64,000 nucleotides of DNA from contig JASANH010001374.1 in NCBI GenBank assembly GCA_030248295.1, positions 682,001 to 746,000 of the forward strand, in the 5' to 3' direction. The stretch is from Mesodorylaimus sp. YZB2_4. Lineage: Eukaryota; Nematoda; Enoplea; Dorylaimida; Dorylaimidae. Every line of letters starts with the position of its first letter. Within the stretch, counting starts at the first letter, position 1. Positions 53,763 to 64,000 of the stretch are shown in pieces. A program made the translations under genes and the position numbers. The notes beneath the pieces were generated by a model, which worked only from the letters and a program-made list of their open reading frames with translations, was not told the origin of the DNA and ran no database searches.

Positions 53763-56029
53763 ATGGACACTTCGTTGTCGGCGGTGAATAAACGCGTGCT
53801 GAAGGAGCCGCTTGGATTTATCAGACTGCTTCAATTGGTGAGTGATTTCAGATTTGCAGTGGGATCATATTACTGTAGGACGGGCAGAGAAAGAGAGGAA
53901 TGACCAACGTGCAGAGGTCAGGGCCCCGCCGATGGACCCCGCAGGTGAGGAAGACAGGAATGATCCTCGTCTAAAAGGCTGCGAGAAATGTGGTTTCGAT
54001 GATCGCCCATGGACCCCGTAGGTGAGGGGCCCTATACCTCAGTTTTGTACAGGCTACGGAGATGGCGGGTGATCGGGTGTCTCGATCTCGAGGGCCGAAG
54101 AGAGCGGTCGGGCTGACCAGTAGGGTTGGTGTTTCAGTAGTCACCGACCACCAGAGTCGGAGTGCGTATGGTCCCCGCCAGTGCGGCCTTGCCTACCAAT
54201 GGTGGATATCTGACTCAGGGACACGCCATCCTGTAGGTTATAGTTCCCAGGCCAGGTGGCTCGTGCGTGGCCGCATAGGTTCTAGGAGCTCCTCTGACTC
54301 AGGGACACACCTGTGATAGGCGTGTTTGGCCTGTGGGGAGGTTGTGCGTGTGGTTGCCTTGACTGGCCGCTTTATAGACGGTGCAGTTGGCTCGCCTTCG
54401 TTGGCCGCTCGATGGCGAGGCTGAAACCCGTCGAGTTGATGTCTCTGGCCTCTACGAATAGGAGGTCTGCCTGAGACCATCCGCTCCGCGCGGTACCTTC
54501 TCTCATGTACGGTCATTCATCCTGTTGCACACCACTCTGTAGATTATAGGTCCCCAGGCCAGGTGGATTGTGTGTGCCCCCATAGGTTCCTGGAGGACCT
54601 TGGTACCCAGTGTTCGGCAAGAAGATTTTCTGTGGCCTAAAACCGACTGTTCTTTCAGCCCATAGCGATCCTGGCATTCGCTACGACGTCTGGTTATTCA
54701 GCTTTTATGGAAATCCCATACACGTGCTCGACCAAGCAAGAAACTAAACAGGTCGACTTTGGATACCCGTTCGAGTAAGTGGTCGGGGGAGTTGGTGGAC
54801 TTGATCCTTGCGTGGGAGGGTAGCTGGCTGAGGTGGAGTTGGAGGCGGAATAGCACGCATGCGCTGGTTGTGGGTGGTAGCATTCCTGACGGCTGGCAAA
54901 CTCAACCCCTCAGGTTGATGTTTCAGCAGCTGGTATAGTCGAGAGACTCGCCTTGGTTCAGTCGGAGATTTTTTCCGTCGTCCGCGGCGGGCCACATTCT
55001 CTCCCGCGCCTGCCAGAATGGGTTACACTACTGTAGACTTCTGTCGCTCCCACCGCCAGGGTTCGCTGGGTACAGGTGATAGAGAACATCCATTGACAGG
55101 GTACCCCTTAGCCCTCTATCACTTGTGTGATGGAGGATAGTCGCTGGAAAAGCCATGTCATCAGTGGCACCTGCACCAGAAGTGTCACCAATGTCACTGG
55201 CACTGTTGGCCTCACTGTCATGGATGCTGACATTGTGACTGGCTTCAGCAGCTCGCTGTGTTGTACCAAAATCTTCTACTTTCTAGCCTGACGAGCATAA
55301 AAATAGCATCGAATTTCTGCATTCCCTATTACGGTCAAGGCGACAAAGTGGCATTCATGTACGGCGCTTCGAGTCAATCTCAGTTCTTCGTGTGCACGGG
55401 CGTCCTGTCATTCTTGTACGTCTTGGCCATTTTGGCCATCTACGTATTGTCGTGGAATTCGTACAAGACTGATCCTCGTTACGCCATGGCCGTAAGTCTG
55501 GTTTTCTTGCTGGTTTTCCTTGAAAATGAAGGATATTTGCAGGACTTTGCGGCTACGACAATCCTGGCCGTGTTCTGGTTCATCGGCTCATGCGCGTGGG
55601 CGTCCGGCTTGACTTTGGTCAAAAGCGTTACTGCTGCGGAGGTGATGGGAGAACGACTGCGTGGTCCCAAAGGTTCTTATCCATGCAATATTGAACCGGC
55701 GTCGAAGATGTGCACGCCATCACAAACTTGGAATTATGCTGCCCTCAACATCTCGTTGGTAAGATTGAAAATTTTAAGTGATTTTTATTGGATTTTGATC
55801 GAAAATTTGCCTATTTTAGATCCTCGGTTTCGCCAGTTGTGGTTTGTGGGCGGCCAATTTATGGTTTATATACAAGGAGACTGCTTGGTACAAGAATCGA
55901 GCGGCGGCCATGGGTGTAGTGGCGCCACCGGGCTCCACGCCGTCCCAGCAGTTTGGTCAAGCGAATATGCCGCCAGCGGGGGCAGGTGCGAACATTCGTC
56001 CAGCGGCTGCCGGCGACTACCAGTATTGA
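53763..56029 (+). CDS. Syp: Synaptophysin/synaptoporin-like MARVEL protein
   Basis: Exons 53763-53837, 54659-54774, 55287-55491, 55543-55758 and 55820-56029 give 273 residues. Four membrane segments are visible: around FIRLLQLPIAILAFATTSGY, SQFFVCTGVLSFLYVLAILA, TTILAVFWFIGSCAWASGLT and ISLILGFASCGLWAANLWFI. These form a MARVEL domain with both ends in the cytosol. Loop 1 has cysteines (YTCST, NFCIPYYG), and loop 2 has PCNIEPASKMC, the paired-cysteine layout of synaptophysins. The C-terminal tail is rich in Pro, Gly, Ala and Gln and ends DYQY, like the tyrosine-containing tail of vertebrate synaptophysin. It is expected in synaptic or secretory vesicle membranes. Intron 2 contains a MITE-A fragment. 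Confidence 0.92.
54893..55028 (+). mobile_element. MITE-A fragment in a synaptophysin-like intron
   Basis: Contains AACCCCTCAGGTTGATGTTT, CAGTCGGAGATTTTTTCCG and the end GCCTGCCAGAATGGGTTACA. The left end is degraded. Confidence 0.7.
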
Positions 56030-56922
56030 GGGGGGCAGTAGTGTAGTGGTATCTACTTAGTTGGTGTTGTGTGTGCTTCCAGGACGTGAGTGAGTCTCAT
56101 ATAGGAATCTCCATTTATGCTTTGTTGGTTGAGCTGTGTGCGTGCCTGACTTATCCAATGGCTATAACCTAGTGGGGGCGTTGTCTGTGGTCGTCATTAT
56201 CTCATTGGCTAGGGTATACGGAGACAGGTAGGGCCGGGAAGGGCTGGTAGGGATGTGCTGTGTTGGGGCAGGGTGGTATGTGGTGCGTGTGTTGTCCTTT
56301 GTTGCTCATGTTTCGAATAGATTTTTATGATTTTGTGCTGAATAGCCAGGCGGAGTCTGGGACTGGGGGAGTCGGGCTTGTGTGCGGGATGGGAGTGCAG
56401 GCGCGTGGGGACTGGGGGGGGGGGGGGCCAGAGAATTCGTTGGTGTGTACCAGTGCTCCCTGGGTGGGCGGCAGATCGATACTGTCCCACGGGCAAGGAG
56501 GCATCACACCAGCCGTCTTTCCTCCTTGAGACTATTGGGGGCTGCGATCGTGCCCCGGTGCGCTGGTTACACAAGGAGTGCACCGGCCTGAGGGGTTTGG
56601 TATCTTCTCTGCAGCAAGGTATGTTGATAACGTGTAACCCGTTCAGTTGATGTTTCAGCCTCTGGACCAGAAAGCCGATCTCCGTGTAGGATGCGTAAAG
56701 GCAAAGTGCCTATGGGTTTGAACTGTCAGTCTTGCCACTGCTGGGAGGGCTTTCTGTTGATGCTTGACTCCGCGCAGCTGCACTCACGCGGGTCATGGTT
56801 TTTATTGTTGCCAGGCTCAAATTTGGGAATGTCAGCGAACGAGTGCCGCTGCAGCTGGCGGGTACAGCATGCGGGCACACCCACTCGGGGCCTATCGATA
56901 TTGACTGGACTCGTGTCCCCTA
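56030..56922. other. No gene recognised
   Basis: Contains a G-homopolymer near 56417-56427 and MITE-related debris (GTTGATGTTTCAGCC near 56645). No coding frame is supported. Confidence 0.45.
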
Positions 56923-57345
56923 TCAGAATACGTTGGCGCTACCATCCCGTTTGAAATAGCCGCCACTGTGTTCCTGCTTGAGCAGAGCCAACGTGTTGAA
57001 CAGCTGACTGACTGCCTGGTCGGGTGGTCTGGCCCCGTCGAGGTCGAGGGACATGTCAGTGCGAACACGGCCCAGTGATATGCATATGAACACAATGGCC
57101 TGGTGGCAATCGATCAATAAGCATTTGTTGGCCATCTTCAGGGCTGTCTGGAATAGGGGCGGGCGCGGGGGGGGGGGGGCAGCTTACCGTGCTTAATCGA
57201 TAGCTGTCGAAGTTTGGTCCGTCGTCAGTACCGACAGCACTGATCGAGCCGGCACCGCTGGAAATGTTGTTGACTGAGGCGTGGAGGAGGGCGGGTCCTG
57301 GGCTGATCTGCCGGTTCGAGGCGCGGCAAAGAAGAGGCACATAAC
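56923..57345 (-). pseudogene. Short-chain dehydrogenase pseudogene (copy C)
   Basis: Only the last two exons remain: about 57345-57188 and 57147-56923. They correspond to exons 3 and 4 of the intact gene at 58600-60771. The Rossmann glycine motif and NNAA exons are absent. The active-site YxxxK reads YRLST, so the catalytic Lys is lost. The last exon ends EHSGGYFKRDGSANVF, matching EHNGGFYKRDGTVYAF in the intact copy. The truncation point coincides with a 20-bp perfect hairpin. Confidence 0.82.
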
Positions 57346-57370
57346 TACATTATGTGCCTCTTCTTTGCCG
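57324..57370. repeat. 20-bp perfect hairpin at pseudogene breakpoint
   Basis: CGGCAAAGAAGAGGCACATA at 57324-57343 is exactly inverted at 57351-57370 with a 7-bp loop (ACTACAT), and the loop sequence recurs just outside. Confidence 0.92.
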
Positions 57371-57633
57371 TAACTACATTCTTTTTAAAAGCTCAAGCTT
57401 ATCAGCTTATCAAATTATCAAATCGCGGCGACCCTTTAGCTTTGCCCCAACGATCTTTTAGGTGAGTTGCAGGGGAATAACACGGCGAACAGGAACCAGA
57501 AATCAAGACACAGCCTAGGAATACAGCCTTGCACAGGGGCACATCCTTGGACGATTGGTGTAAAGAAAGGTGAACCAAGAGTCTAGCAGCGACCGCTACG
57601 CGCCACGAGAAGGGTAGTGCACCGATGCTGATC

Positions 57634-57686
57634 GTGCGCACTCTATCCCGTTTGCAGAAACCGCCATTGTGCTCACTAGCTAACAG
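57634..57686 (-). pseudogene. Relic of a short-chain dehydrogenase last exon (copy D)
   Basis: The minus strand reads LLASEHNGGFCKRDRV, matching the SNEHNGGFYKRDGTV end of the intact gene. Nothing else of this copy is visible. Confidence 0.65.
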
Positions 57687-57894
57687 AGGAGATAAGCCAC
57701 AACACAGCCTGCCTGTTCAGCCGCGGAATTGTGAGCTGACCGCCCTGCCACGCGATAGAGGGCCGACCATATACTCCCGACTGATTATGAGAGGGCCACC
57801 AAAGGCACAAACAGGCACAAAACAGCGGGTTAGTATCCATGCAAATCGAGAACCAGTCCTGGTTGGTCAATACCTCTACAGAATCGATCCTTCG

Positions 57895-58262
57895 TAGTCA
57901 GCACCGGTGACGCTTCAGTCGTTCGCAAGGCTGGAAGACTTGCCCAGGGTTTTTAAAATGGTACGGATGCTGCACTGGCCCCTCCCTCCTCGCAGTACAC
58001 TGCTTCCGTTTCATCATTCTTCACGGTCTTGGTGTCGTCTGATCTTGAAAGAGCTTGCTGATTGCTTGTGCGTCACTGCCAGCGACAGCCCAAGCTGGTG
58101 GTCTGCTATGATGAAGGGAGTGACCGGTCGAACTTTTACAGGACGCCAGAAACCCCGGAGCAGCTAACTAAGTCTTCCGACCAAGTACATGGATGAAACG
58201 TCACCCTGCCGGGTGATGCTCCCAGCTGCCGGCTCCATGCGGAGTATCGATTGCCAGTCGAG
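57895..58262. repeat. Family-B short repeats
   Basis: Partial copies around 57900-57970 and 58145-58262, with GATGAAACGTCACCCTGCCG and GCGGAGTATCGATTGCCAG. Confidence 0.55.
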
Positions 58263-58317
58263 CGCCTACATAACCAGGCCCGGCAAGCACAGCAGAGAAT
58301 GCGGAGGAGTTCCAGTC

Positions 58318-58440
58318 GGTGCTGGCAGTAAGGCAATGTTTTATCTGGGGCTGAAACATCAACTCGACGGGTTGACGTCTCCCAGCCAAAGGGGATCGAT
58401 TACTCGCACTCGCCATGGCCTGCCAGGCGCGAGGGTTACA
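58318..58440 (-). mobile_element. MITE-A fragment
   Basis: GCTGAAACATCAACTCGACG and the end CGCGAGGGTTACA match other copies in reverse orientation, with one end missing. Confidence 0.7.
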
Positions 58441-58599
58441 CTATGTAATGCATATTTCCACACTTGGGCGAAACCAGGGATCCAAAATCATAAATATTCT
58501 TATCAAGTGCTCTGAGAAATTTCAGAATTTCAATCTGTCACAAAGTGATTCAACGTAAGGTCACTCGGTTGCAGCCTGCAGTATCCTCCTCTGTCCCAT

Positions 58600-60771
58600 T
58601 TAGAAGGCATACACAGTGCCATCGCGTTTGTAGAAGCCGCCATTGTGCTCGTTACTGAATGTGGCCATTGTATTCAGCAATTCAGGGACGGCCTGGCGCG
58701 CGGGTGCAGCTCTGGGATTATAAGAGGTCATGTCAGTTTGAACCCAGCCTGGAGTGACGGACACGAACAGGATGTTGTCCTGCTTGCAGTCGACCGATAA
58801 GCATTTGGTGGCCATGTTGAGAGCGGCCTGCAAAGAGGGGATTGAATGAACAGTTGTAATACGGGACCGTCAGAAACCCAGGGCAACCAACCAAGTCTTC
58901 CGATTGGTCCGTGGCTGAAACATCACAGCGACAGGTGATGCTTCCAGCTGCCAGAGCCAAACGAACATGTGTAGAGTGCAGTGAAGTGAGCTGATGGGGT
59001 GCTTACCTTGCTCAGACGATATCCGACAGTGTCCTTGAAGTCCTCGCCAGTGTAGGTGCCCATCGAGGCCACACCACTCGATATGTTGATGACGGAGGAA
59101 TGGAAAACGGACAGCTTGGCATCGGGGTGATGAGACGCGGCCAGGCGAAGCAGGGGAAGGAATGCCTGAAGAGACAAGACACTTGGACTCATGACGCTGT
59201 GTCATATGCCAGGTGCATATATCATGGGTTGATGACAAAACGACTCATAGTCACAGGCATATTATATCCAAAACGGGCACAACCTTATGCACACAACACT
59301 AGGTTCTGTGTATATCGTAGGTGGACAGGGCAGAGAAGGGAGGACAGGGGATGACCCTCAAACAGAAACACATTACGTCCACAATGGGCACAAACCTACC
59401 CCATCAGCAGTCTAAACATGATGCTTGGACAAGGCAGAGAAGGCTCGACAATATATTGTAGCCAAGCACCAGACGAGAGCACCAATGCCCAATACCAGTA
59501 AGCTTGGAAAAAATACTCAGGATCAGCGAATCAAGAAACAGCCAAAACTAGTGCATTGAGCGGGATTCGAACCTGCGCCTTTGGGATCACAAGTCCAACG
59601 AGCAAAGCACAACTGCTCATCGCAGTCCAACAAGGTGTTCCAACAATGCAGGGGAAGGGGTGTAACCAGCAACTCCTTTTTGTTCCAAGTTTGCTGGCGT
59701 TACTGTCTGTGCTCTTGTCTAGTCCAGTGTGCCAAAATGGACGGTCGAGCTTGCTCTGCCCGTCCAAGCACCATGTATAGACTCAGCTGATAGGATGGGT
59801 TTGTGCCCATTGTGGACGTAATAAGTTTGTGCTTGAGAGTCGTCCTGTCATCAGCCCATAAGATGGATACTACAAAGGCATATGGCGCAGCGTATCCACC
59901 TGTGTGCCTGCATAATGGTTACAGGGGTCTCTCACCATACCTGGCTAATCAGCAATGGCGAGGCTGTATTGACGTCGAAATGACGCAGTAAATTCTTTCT
60001 ATCCAAGGCTGGCAGCTGGGAGCCCTTCCTCTCCAACATGGCTGCATTGTTGATCAATAAATTCAGACCATTGTCCCCGACCACCTGGCCCACATAGCCG
60101 ACCACATCCGCTATGCTCTTGTCATCAGTCACGTCTGAAAAGCAATGTGGACAGGGTTGACATGAACGGTCAGATCTTAAGTCCTATTTTCCCGCCATTT
60201 TTTAAATTTGAATCTTGGGTAAATTGTATTTTAAAGCGAATTAAAAAAAGGGCTTCTTGGGTTCATAATAAACGTTCGATGGCATCCGCTTGAATCCCTT
60301 TCTCAAAATCAATCATCTAGCGGGGGTCGAATAAGGTGAAGGCCAGCAATTTCTTGGCCGACCAAGCCCCTATGCCCATGGAGGGGCCATAATATTAAGC
60401 ATTATGTTTGCTGAACGTACCCAAGGTCAAAACAGTGACTTCATACAAGGCAGTCTTAAACTTGACTATAATAAATCCTTGCAAAAACTTTAACCTCGAG
60501 CGGGAATCGAACCCACGCGTGTATATCGATTGAAAATTATGAAGCCCCTTGCCATTCTGAACTTACCTAGAGCCAACACGTGGACAGCGACCTCCTGGTG
60601 CGCCCCTTCCGCAGCTATCGTCTTCAGCTCATCAGCATGCGATGGATCACGGCAACAGGCGAAGAGATGTTTGGGACGACCGAGGGCTGTTTGACCAGAT
60701 ACCAGCAGCTGGACCATTTCTAACCCGATGCCACGGTTGGCGCCAGTGATCAGGACTGAGAAGTGACTCAT
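58600..60771 (-). CDS. Short-chain dehydrogenase/reductase, sniffer/C-factor type (copy B)
   Basis: Exons 60771-60567, 60134-59941, 59165-59007 and 58827-58600 give 261 residues (Drosophila sniffer is 247). The cofactor-binding motif is TGANRGIG near residue 9, the fold marker is LLINNAAML, the Ser is in NISSG, and the catalytic pair is YRLSK (182-186), placed exactly at the end of exon 3. The protein ends EHNGGFYKRDGTVYAF. The classical SDR fold predicts an NADP(H)-dependent carbonyl reductase in the cytosol; the substrate is unknown. It is flanked by decayed relatives on both sides on the same strand. Intron 2 contains a long foldback element and the last intron a family-B repeat. Confidence 0.94.
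59340..59850. mobile_element. Foldback element with tRNA-like centre
   Basis: About 59372-59451 and 59741-59822 are inverted repeats of roughly 80 bp with scattered differences, both containing ATTACGTCCACAATGGGCAC. Weaker similarity continues outward. The centre (59553-59640) contains a B-box-like GCGGGATTCGAACC on plus, that is GGTTCGAATCCCGC on minus. Confidence 0.7.
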
Positions 60772-61218
60772 GACTGGAGAAACCTGAAATTCAATCGAAC
60801 ATGAGGACCAGATATCGCCCTTAAAAGTGGCTGTGTGAACTGGTTTGGGGACCAGCAGGACACTTAGGACCTCTAATATATCATAGTGATGCGGCCATCC
60901 TGAGTGTGAAAGGGGGCCAACAGCACAAACTGGTCTAGTCTATGCATGGTGGAGGGCTGGCGCTGTTTCCCCCAACAGTGCACACGGGGTGATAAGAGAT
61001 AGAGAGCACGCTGACGTCATTGCAAGCAGTACTCAGCTCATCGGGTGGGCTACAGGACATGATCAACAGACAACACAAGAGTGCAGGGCCCACCTGCACG
61101 CACCGACTGCAACCTAGAACCAACGGAAGGGAAGAGACACACTGGACCTGATCCTGATCGTCAGGCTCAGATGCAGTGTGTCGTGATGGGTTTAGGAGAG
61201 AACTACAACTGCTGCTAG

Positions 61219-61412
61219 TGTAACCAGTCCTGGCAGGCGTAAGAGGGAGGTGGCCGACCGAAGTCAGCGGGATAATAACTCCAAGTGGGGCAGGCAAGTC
61301 TTGCGAGTATACCTACGGCTGAAACATCAACCCGAGAGGTTGACGTCTCCCAGCCAGGGGATATCGATTACTCTCTCCCACTGGCCATGGCCCACCAGGC
61401 ATGAGGGTTACA
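61219..61412 (-). mobile_element. MITE-A copy 8 with CTAG target duplication
   Basis: Termini TGTAACC and GGTTACA are flanked on both sides by CTAG (61215-61218 and 61413-61416). Confidence 0.9.
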
Positions 61413-61907
61413 CTAGGCAAGTCTTGCACCTGCGGCTGAAACATCAAGTCTAAGACACTACATCCCAGCCTACAAAGATCGATTATTCCTCCCCCCCCAT
61501 AGGTTCGAAACCCCACAGGAGGCAGGGGGCCTGGTTCGCCGAAAGTGTCACACACAACACAGCACTAACACCAGGAAAGAACTGCACTTGAATGCACATC
61601 AGGCATGATACCTACGGCTGAAAAATCAACCCGAGAGGTTGACGTCTCCCAGCCAGGGGATATCGATTACTCTCACCCACTGGCCATGGCCCACCAGGCA
61701 TGAGGGTTACACTAGGCGAGTCTTGTACCTGCGGCTGAAACATCAAGTCTAAGACACTACATCCCAGCCTACAAAGATCGATTATTCCTCTCCCCCCCCG
61801 GTTCGAAACCCCACAGGTGGCAGGGGGCCTGGTTCGCCGAAAGTGTCACACACAACACAGCACTGAGACCAGGAAAGAACTGCACTTGAATGCACATCAG
61901 GCATGAT
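61310..61907. repeat. Two-copy tandem duplication of about 298 bp
   Basis: Both units start ATACCTACGGCTGAAAAATC-like (second) or GAAACATC-like (first) and contain GGTTCGAAACCCCACAGG and ACACACAACACAGCACT. The second unit carries a truncated MITE-A (about 61610-61712), so duplication followed the MITE insertion. Confidence 0.88.
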
Positions 61908-62379
61908 AAGGGCATAGACTGTGCTTAACCTTTATTGGGCAATCAAACGTACAGTAGCCATACTCCTATCATTTGCACACAGACACCGTCAAATTGAACG
62001 TAGCATCTTTGTGTTAGCCGTGCACCTCAGTGTGCAGGTTCAGCTGGGGATTCTCCCAGCGTCAAAAGGGAATTGTGCTTCCATTGCTTCTAAGAAATCC
62101 TCCATTGTGCTCTCGATTGAGGCCAGTGAGCGTACTGAACATTTGGTGACCGATTCTTGGGGACTGAGCATTGCCGTGGGGCCACCCATGTCCGTTCGAA
62201 CCCAACCGGGAGACATGGAAACGAAGAGAATATTCTCGTCCTTCAAGTCGATAGCGAGGCATTTGGTGGCCATGTTCAGGGCCGCCTGCAATGAACGATC
62301 AGAGGCTAGGCTAGGACTTGGTGGCAGGCAGTTGAGCTAGGGCAGGCCATGACTACTTCCCACGATCTGCTGTGGTCCA

Positions 62380-62795
62380 TATCAACTACGTCAGGTGCGC
62401 TCGTAAAGTCTTGGCGTGCAGTAGGTGTGTTTGGCCTGTGGAGAGGGCAGTGTATCTGGCTGGCTTGGCTGGCCACCTTATAAGCTACTGTAATATGTGG
62501 AATAGCCATTCATCGGAGAAGACACAGCGGGCAGCGGATGATCTTCAAACCTTCTTAATCGAAGGAGCCTGAGACATTCCACGACGGTTTCTGCCTAACT
62601 ACCTTCTCCACAGGTTGAGGCAACCGCAAACACTACCTTCTCCACAGGCCAAACCCACCCACTACAGTATCAGTCGCCTTCGTTCCTTAAGGCGAGGCAG
62701 ACCCCCGTCGGGCTGATGTCTCGGCCTCCTACGACTAGGAGGCCTGCCTGGAGAGTTTTCGAGACTAACCGCGCTCCGCTGTGTCTTCCCTGACT
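62380..62795 (+). repeat. Low-copy repeat shared with 54310-54500
   Basis: GGTGTGTTTGGCCTGTGGAG and later GGAGGCCTGCCTGGAGAG phrases recur in related form at 54310-54500 in the synaptophysin-like intron. Confidence 0.5.
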
Positions 62796-62799
62796 GTAG

Positions 62800-62965
62800 A
62801 GGCTGGACTGGCAGTCGATACTCTGCATGGATCCGGCAGCTCAGGGGTGATGTTTCAGCCATGGAGTAGGTCGGAAGACCTGGTTGCCTACCCTGGGTTT
62901 TTGGCATGGTGCAAGAGCTCCACCGGTCACTCCCGCCAGTAATAGGGACCCAGTCGTATTACACA
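62800..62965 (+). repeat. Family-B short repeat
   Basis: It runs from about TGTAGAGGCTGGACTGG to CAGTCGTATTACA, with GTGATGTTTCAGCCATGG inside. It is the best preserved family-B copy and lies in an intron of SDR copy A. Confidence 0.65.
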
Positions 62966-63367
62966 ATGTGGGGATACCTACTGTAAGTGTCAAGACCATG
63001 GATTTTTTGTGTTCCCATCCACTCCAAGCCTCCACATCGCATTTGGCAAGTGGATGATACTGGCAGATACGACTCACCTTGCTGACACGGTAACCGAGTC
63101 CCAATTTCAAATTATCGATTCGAGACAGACCGATCGATCCGGCCCCGCTGGACACATTGATCACAGCCGATCGATAGACTGAGAGCGCGTCGTCCTTGTG
63201 CTGATTCGATGCCCGACGCAAGAGTGGGAGGAATGCCTGAAATGGACAGAGCTGACTATCCCGAATGTGCCAGTGCCATCGGCGGCAAGGCAGCGTCACT
63301 TCAACTGCGATCTCTTGTATCTACGAATGGCATGGAAAAACATATTCATCGTGAGGCAACCCACAGC

Positions 63368-63520
63368 TAGTAAGCCATGGATAGTGGGAGAGAATTGATC
63401 TCCCCTGGCTGGCAGACGTCAACCCGTCGGGTTGATGTTTCAACTGCAGGTGTGCTAGACATGCCTTGCTCCAGTCGGAGTTTTTGTCCCACCAAGTTCG
63501 GTTAGTTGCATCCTCTTCCT
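63368..63520 (+). mobile_element. MITE-A fragment
   Basis: Contains GACGTCAACCCGTCGGGTTG and CAGTCGGAGTTTTTGTCCC. The ends are degraded. It lies in an intron of SDR copy A. Confidence 0.7.
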
Positions 63521-64000
63521 CGGACGTTGGCCGGCTGTCCATGACTGACAACTCACCCATGGCCAGTCCGATGCTTCGAGCAACCAGTCACGACCGCTCC
63601 CTCAAACAGCTCAGTTCCAGTGTCCCAGTGGGCCTGCATATAATGGATCAGCTGCCAATCTTCACGGGGCAGGAGCCATCAAGACCACACTTGCCCAATA
63701 AAGCTAGAGTAAGGGGCCCACGTCCCAGCTCCGATACCCCACCCGGGGCCCTGACAGTCATGCTTACCTGAGCGATCAGAACGGGCGCGACTGAGTTCAC
63801 GTCGAAATGATGTAGCAAATTCTGGCTGGTCACCGAGGGCAATTGCGATCCCTCGCGTTCCAATATAGCAGCATTGTTGATCAGCAAGTTCAACCCTCGC
63901 TCGCCGACCACAGATTCTACGAACTTGACCACACTCGCGATTTCATTGTCGTCCGTCGCTTCTGAAAAACCACATTTTGAGCGTTATTATATTCAGAGTC

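Larger units (their letters stand above)
62040..63961 (-). pseudogene. Short-chain dehydrogenase (copy A), 5' end outside window, frameshift in last exon
   Basis: Visible exons are 63961-63768, 63236-63078 and 62285-62040 or 62062. The first two have the same lengths (194 and 159 bp) as in copy B. NLLINNAAIL, the Ser in NVSSG and the pair YRVSK are intact. In the last exon the frame runs QESVTKCSVRSL and ends at 62040 with an unrelated tail. The neighbouring frame instead gives MFSTLTGLNREHNGGFLRSN and GSTIPF, the family's proper ending. A single-base loss near 62142-62146 explains this. The core catalytic region precedes the shift, so a protein with an altered C-terminus is possible. The exon with the TGxxxGIG motif should lie right of 64000. 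Confidence 0.8.

Noticed and set aside
59553-59640. Possible tRNA gene on minus
   Set aside because: No complete cloverleaf; it is the centre of a foldback element.

Overview
The window is nuclear DNA of a metazoan, most likely an invertebrate and probably an ecdysozoan. It has short genes with GT-AG introns, many of 50-400 bp, and homologues of animal genes: MED20, methylmalonyl-CoA epimerase, a synaptophysin-type MARVEL protein, an M1 aminopeptidase, an allatostatin-C-like neuropeptide precursor, a thaumatin-like protein of the kind known from nematodes and arthropods, and pancreatic-lipase-family enzymes. No bacterial operons, rRNA, canonical tRNA or CRISPR array were seen. The species cannot be fixed from the sequence alone.

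Positions 1-31,000 are dominated by a dispersed family of secreted lipases on the minus strand. Three copies are intact (2058-3747, 10443-12589, 25618-28229) and one is a pseudogene cut off at its 3' side beside LINE sequence (about 21487-22808). All share one exon plan, with a 384-bp middle exon in each and phase-1 introns. Each has WGATAR (GATA-factor) sites upstream of its start, suggesting gut-type expression. A roughly 1-kb duplication carries a thaumatin-like gene, intact at 29887-30327 and decayed at 7579-8014. Between these lie a truncated MULE-type zinc-finger gene, a FLYWCH/MULE transposase in two opposed halves, a cysteine-rich CXC protein, G+C-rich tandem repeats, an L1/Tx1-like LINE, a second LINE fragment and a fossil BEL/Pao-like remnant.

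Positions 31,000-36,900 are mostly non-coding and rich in short inverted-repeat elements, one of which lies inside a Gly/Arg- and Gln-rich reading frame. Positions 36,958-42,820 hold a membrane-anchored M1 aminopeptidase and, convergent to it, mitochondrial methylmalonyl-CoA epimerase. Positions 43,700-48,000 hold small secreted peptides: a cysteine-rich CBM19-like peptide, an allatostatin-C-like precursor and an unassigned secreted peptide.

Positions 50,980-56,029 are conserved gene territory: MED20 on minus, a divergent 79-residue unassigned gene on plus, then the synaptophysin-like gene. From 56,900 to the right edge is a decaying tandem array of short-chain dehydrogenases (sniffer/C-factor type) on the minus strand: one intact gene, one with a frameshift and its 5' end outside the window, one truncated pseudogene and one relic exon.

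The strongest genome-level signal is a short inverted-repeat transposon family, here called MITE-A. It has TGTAACC termini, is about 110-195 bp long, has at least 13 copies or fragments, and five copies have exactly matching 4-bp target duplications. Two tRNA-derived SINE families (SINE-C and SINE-D) accompany it, and one SINE-C sits inside a MITE-A with its own target duplication.
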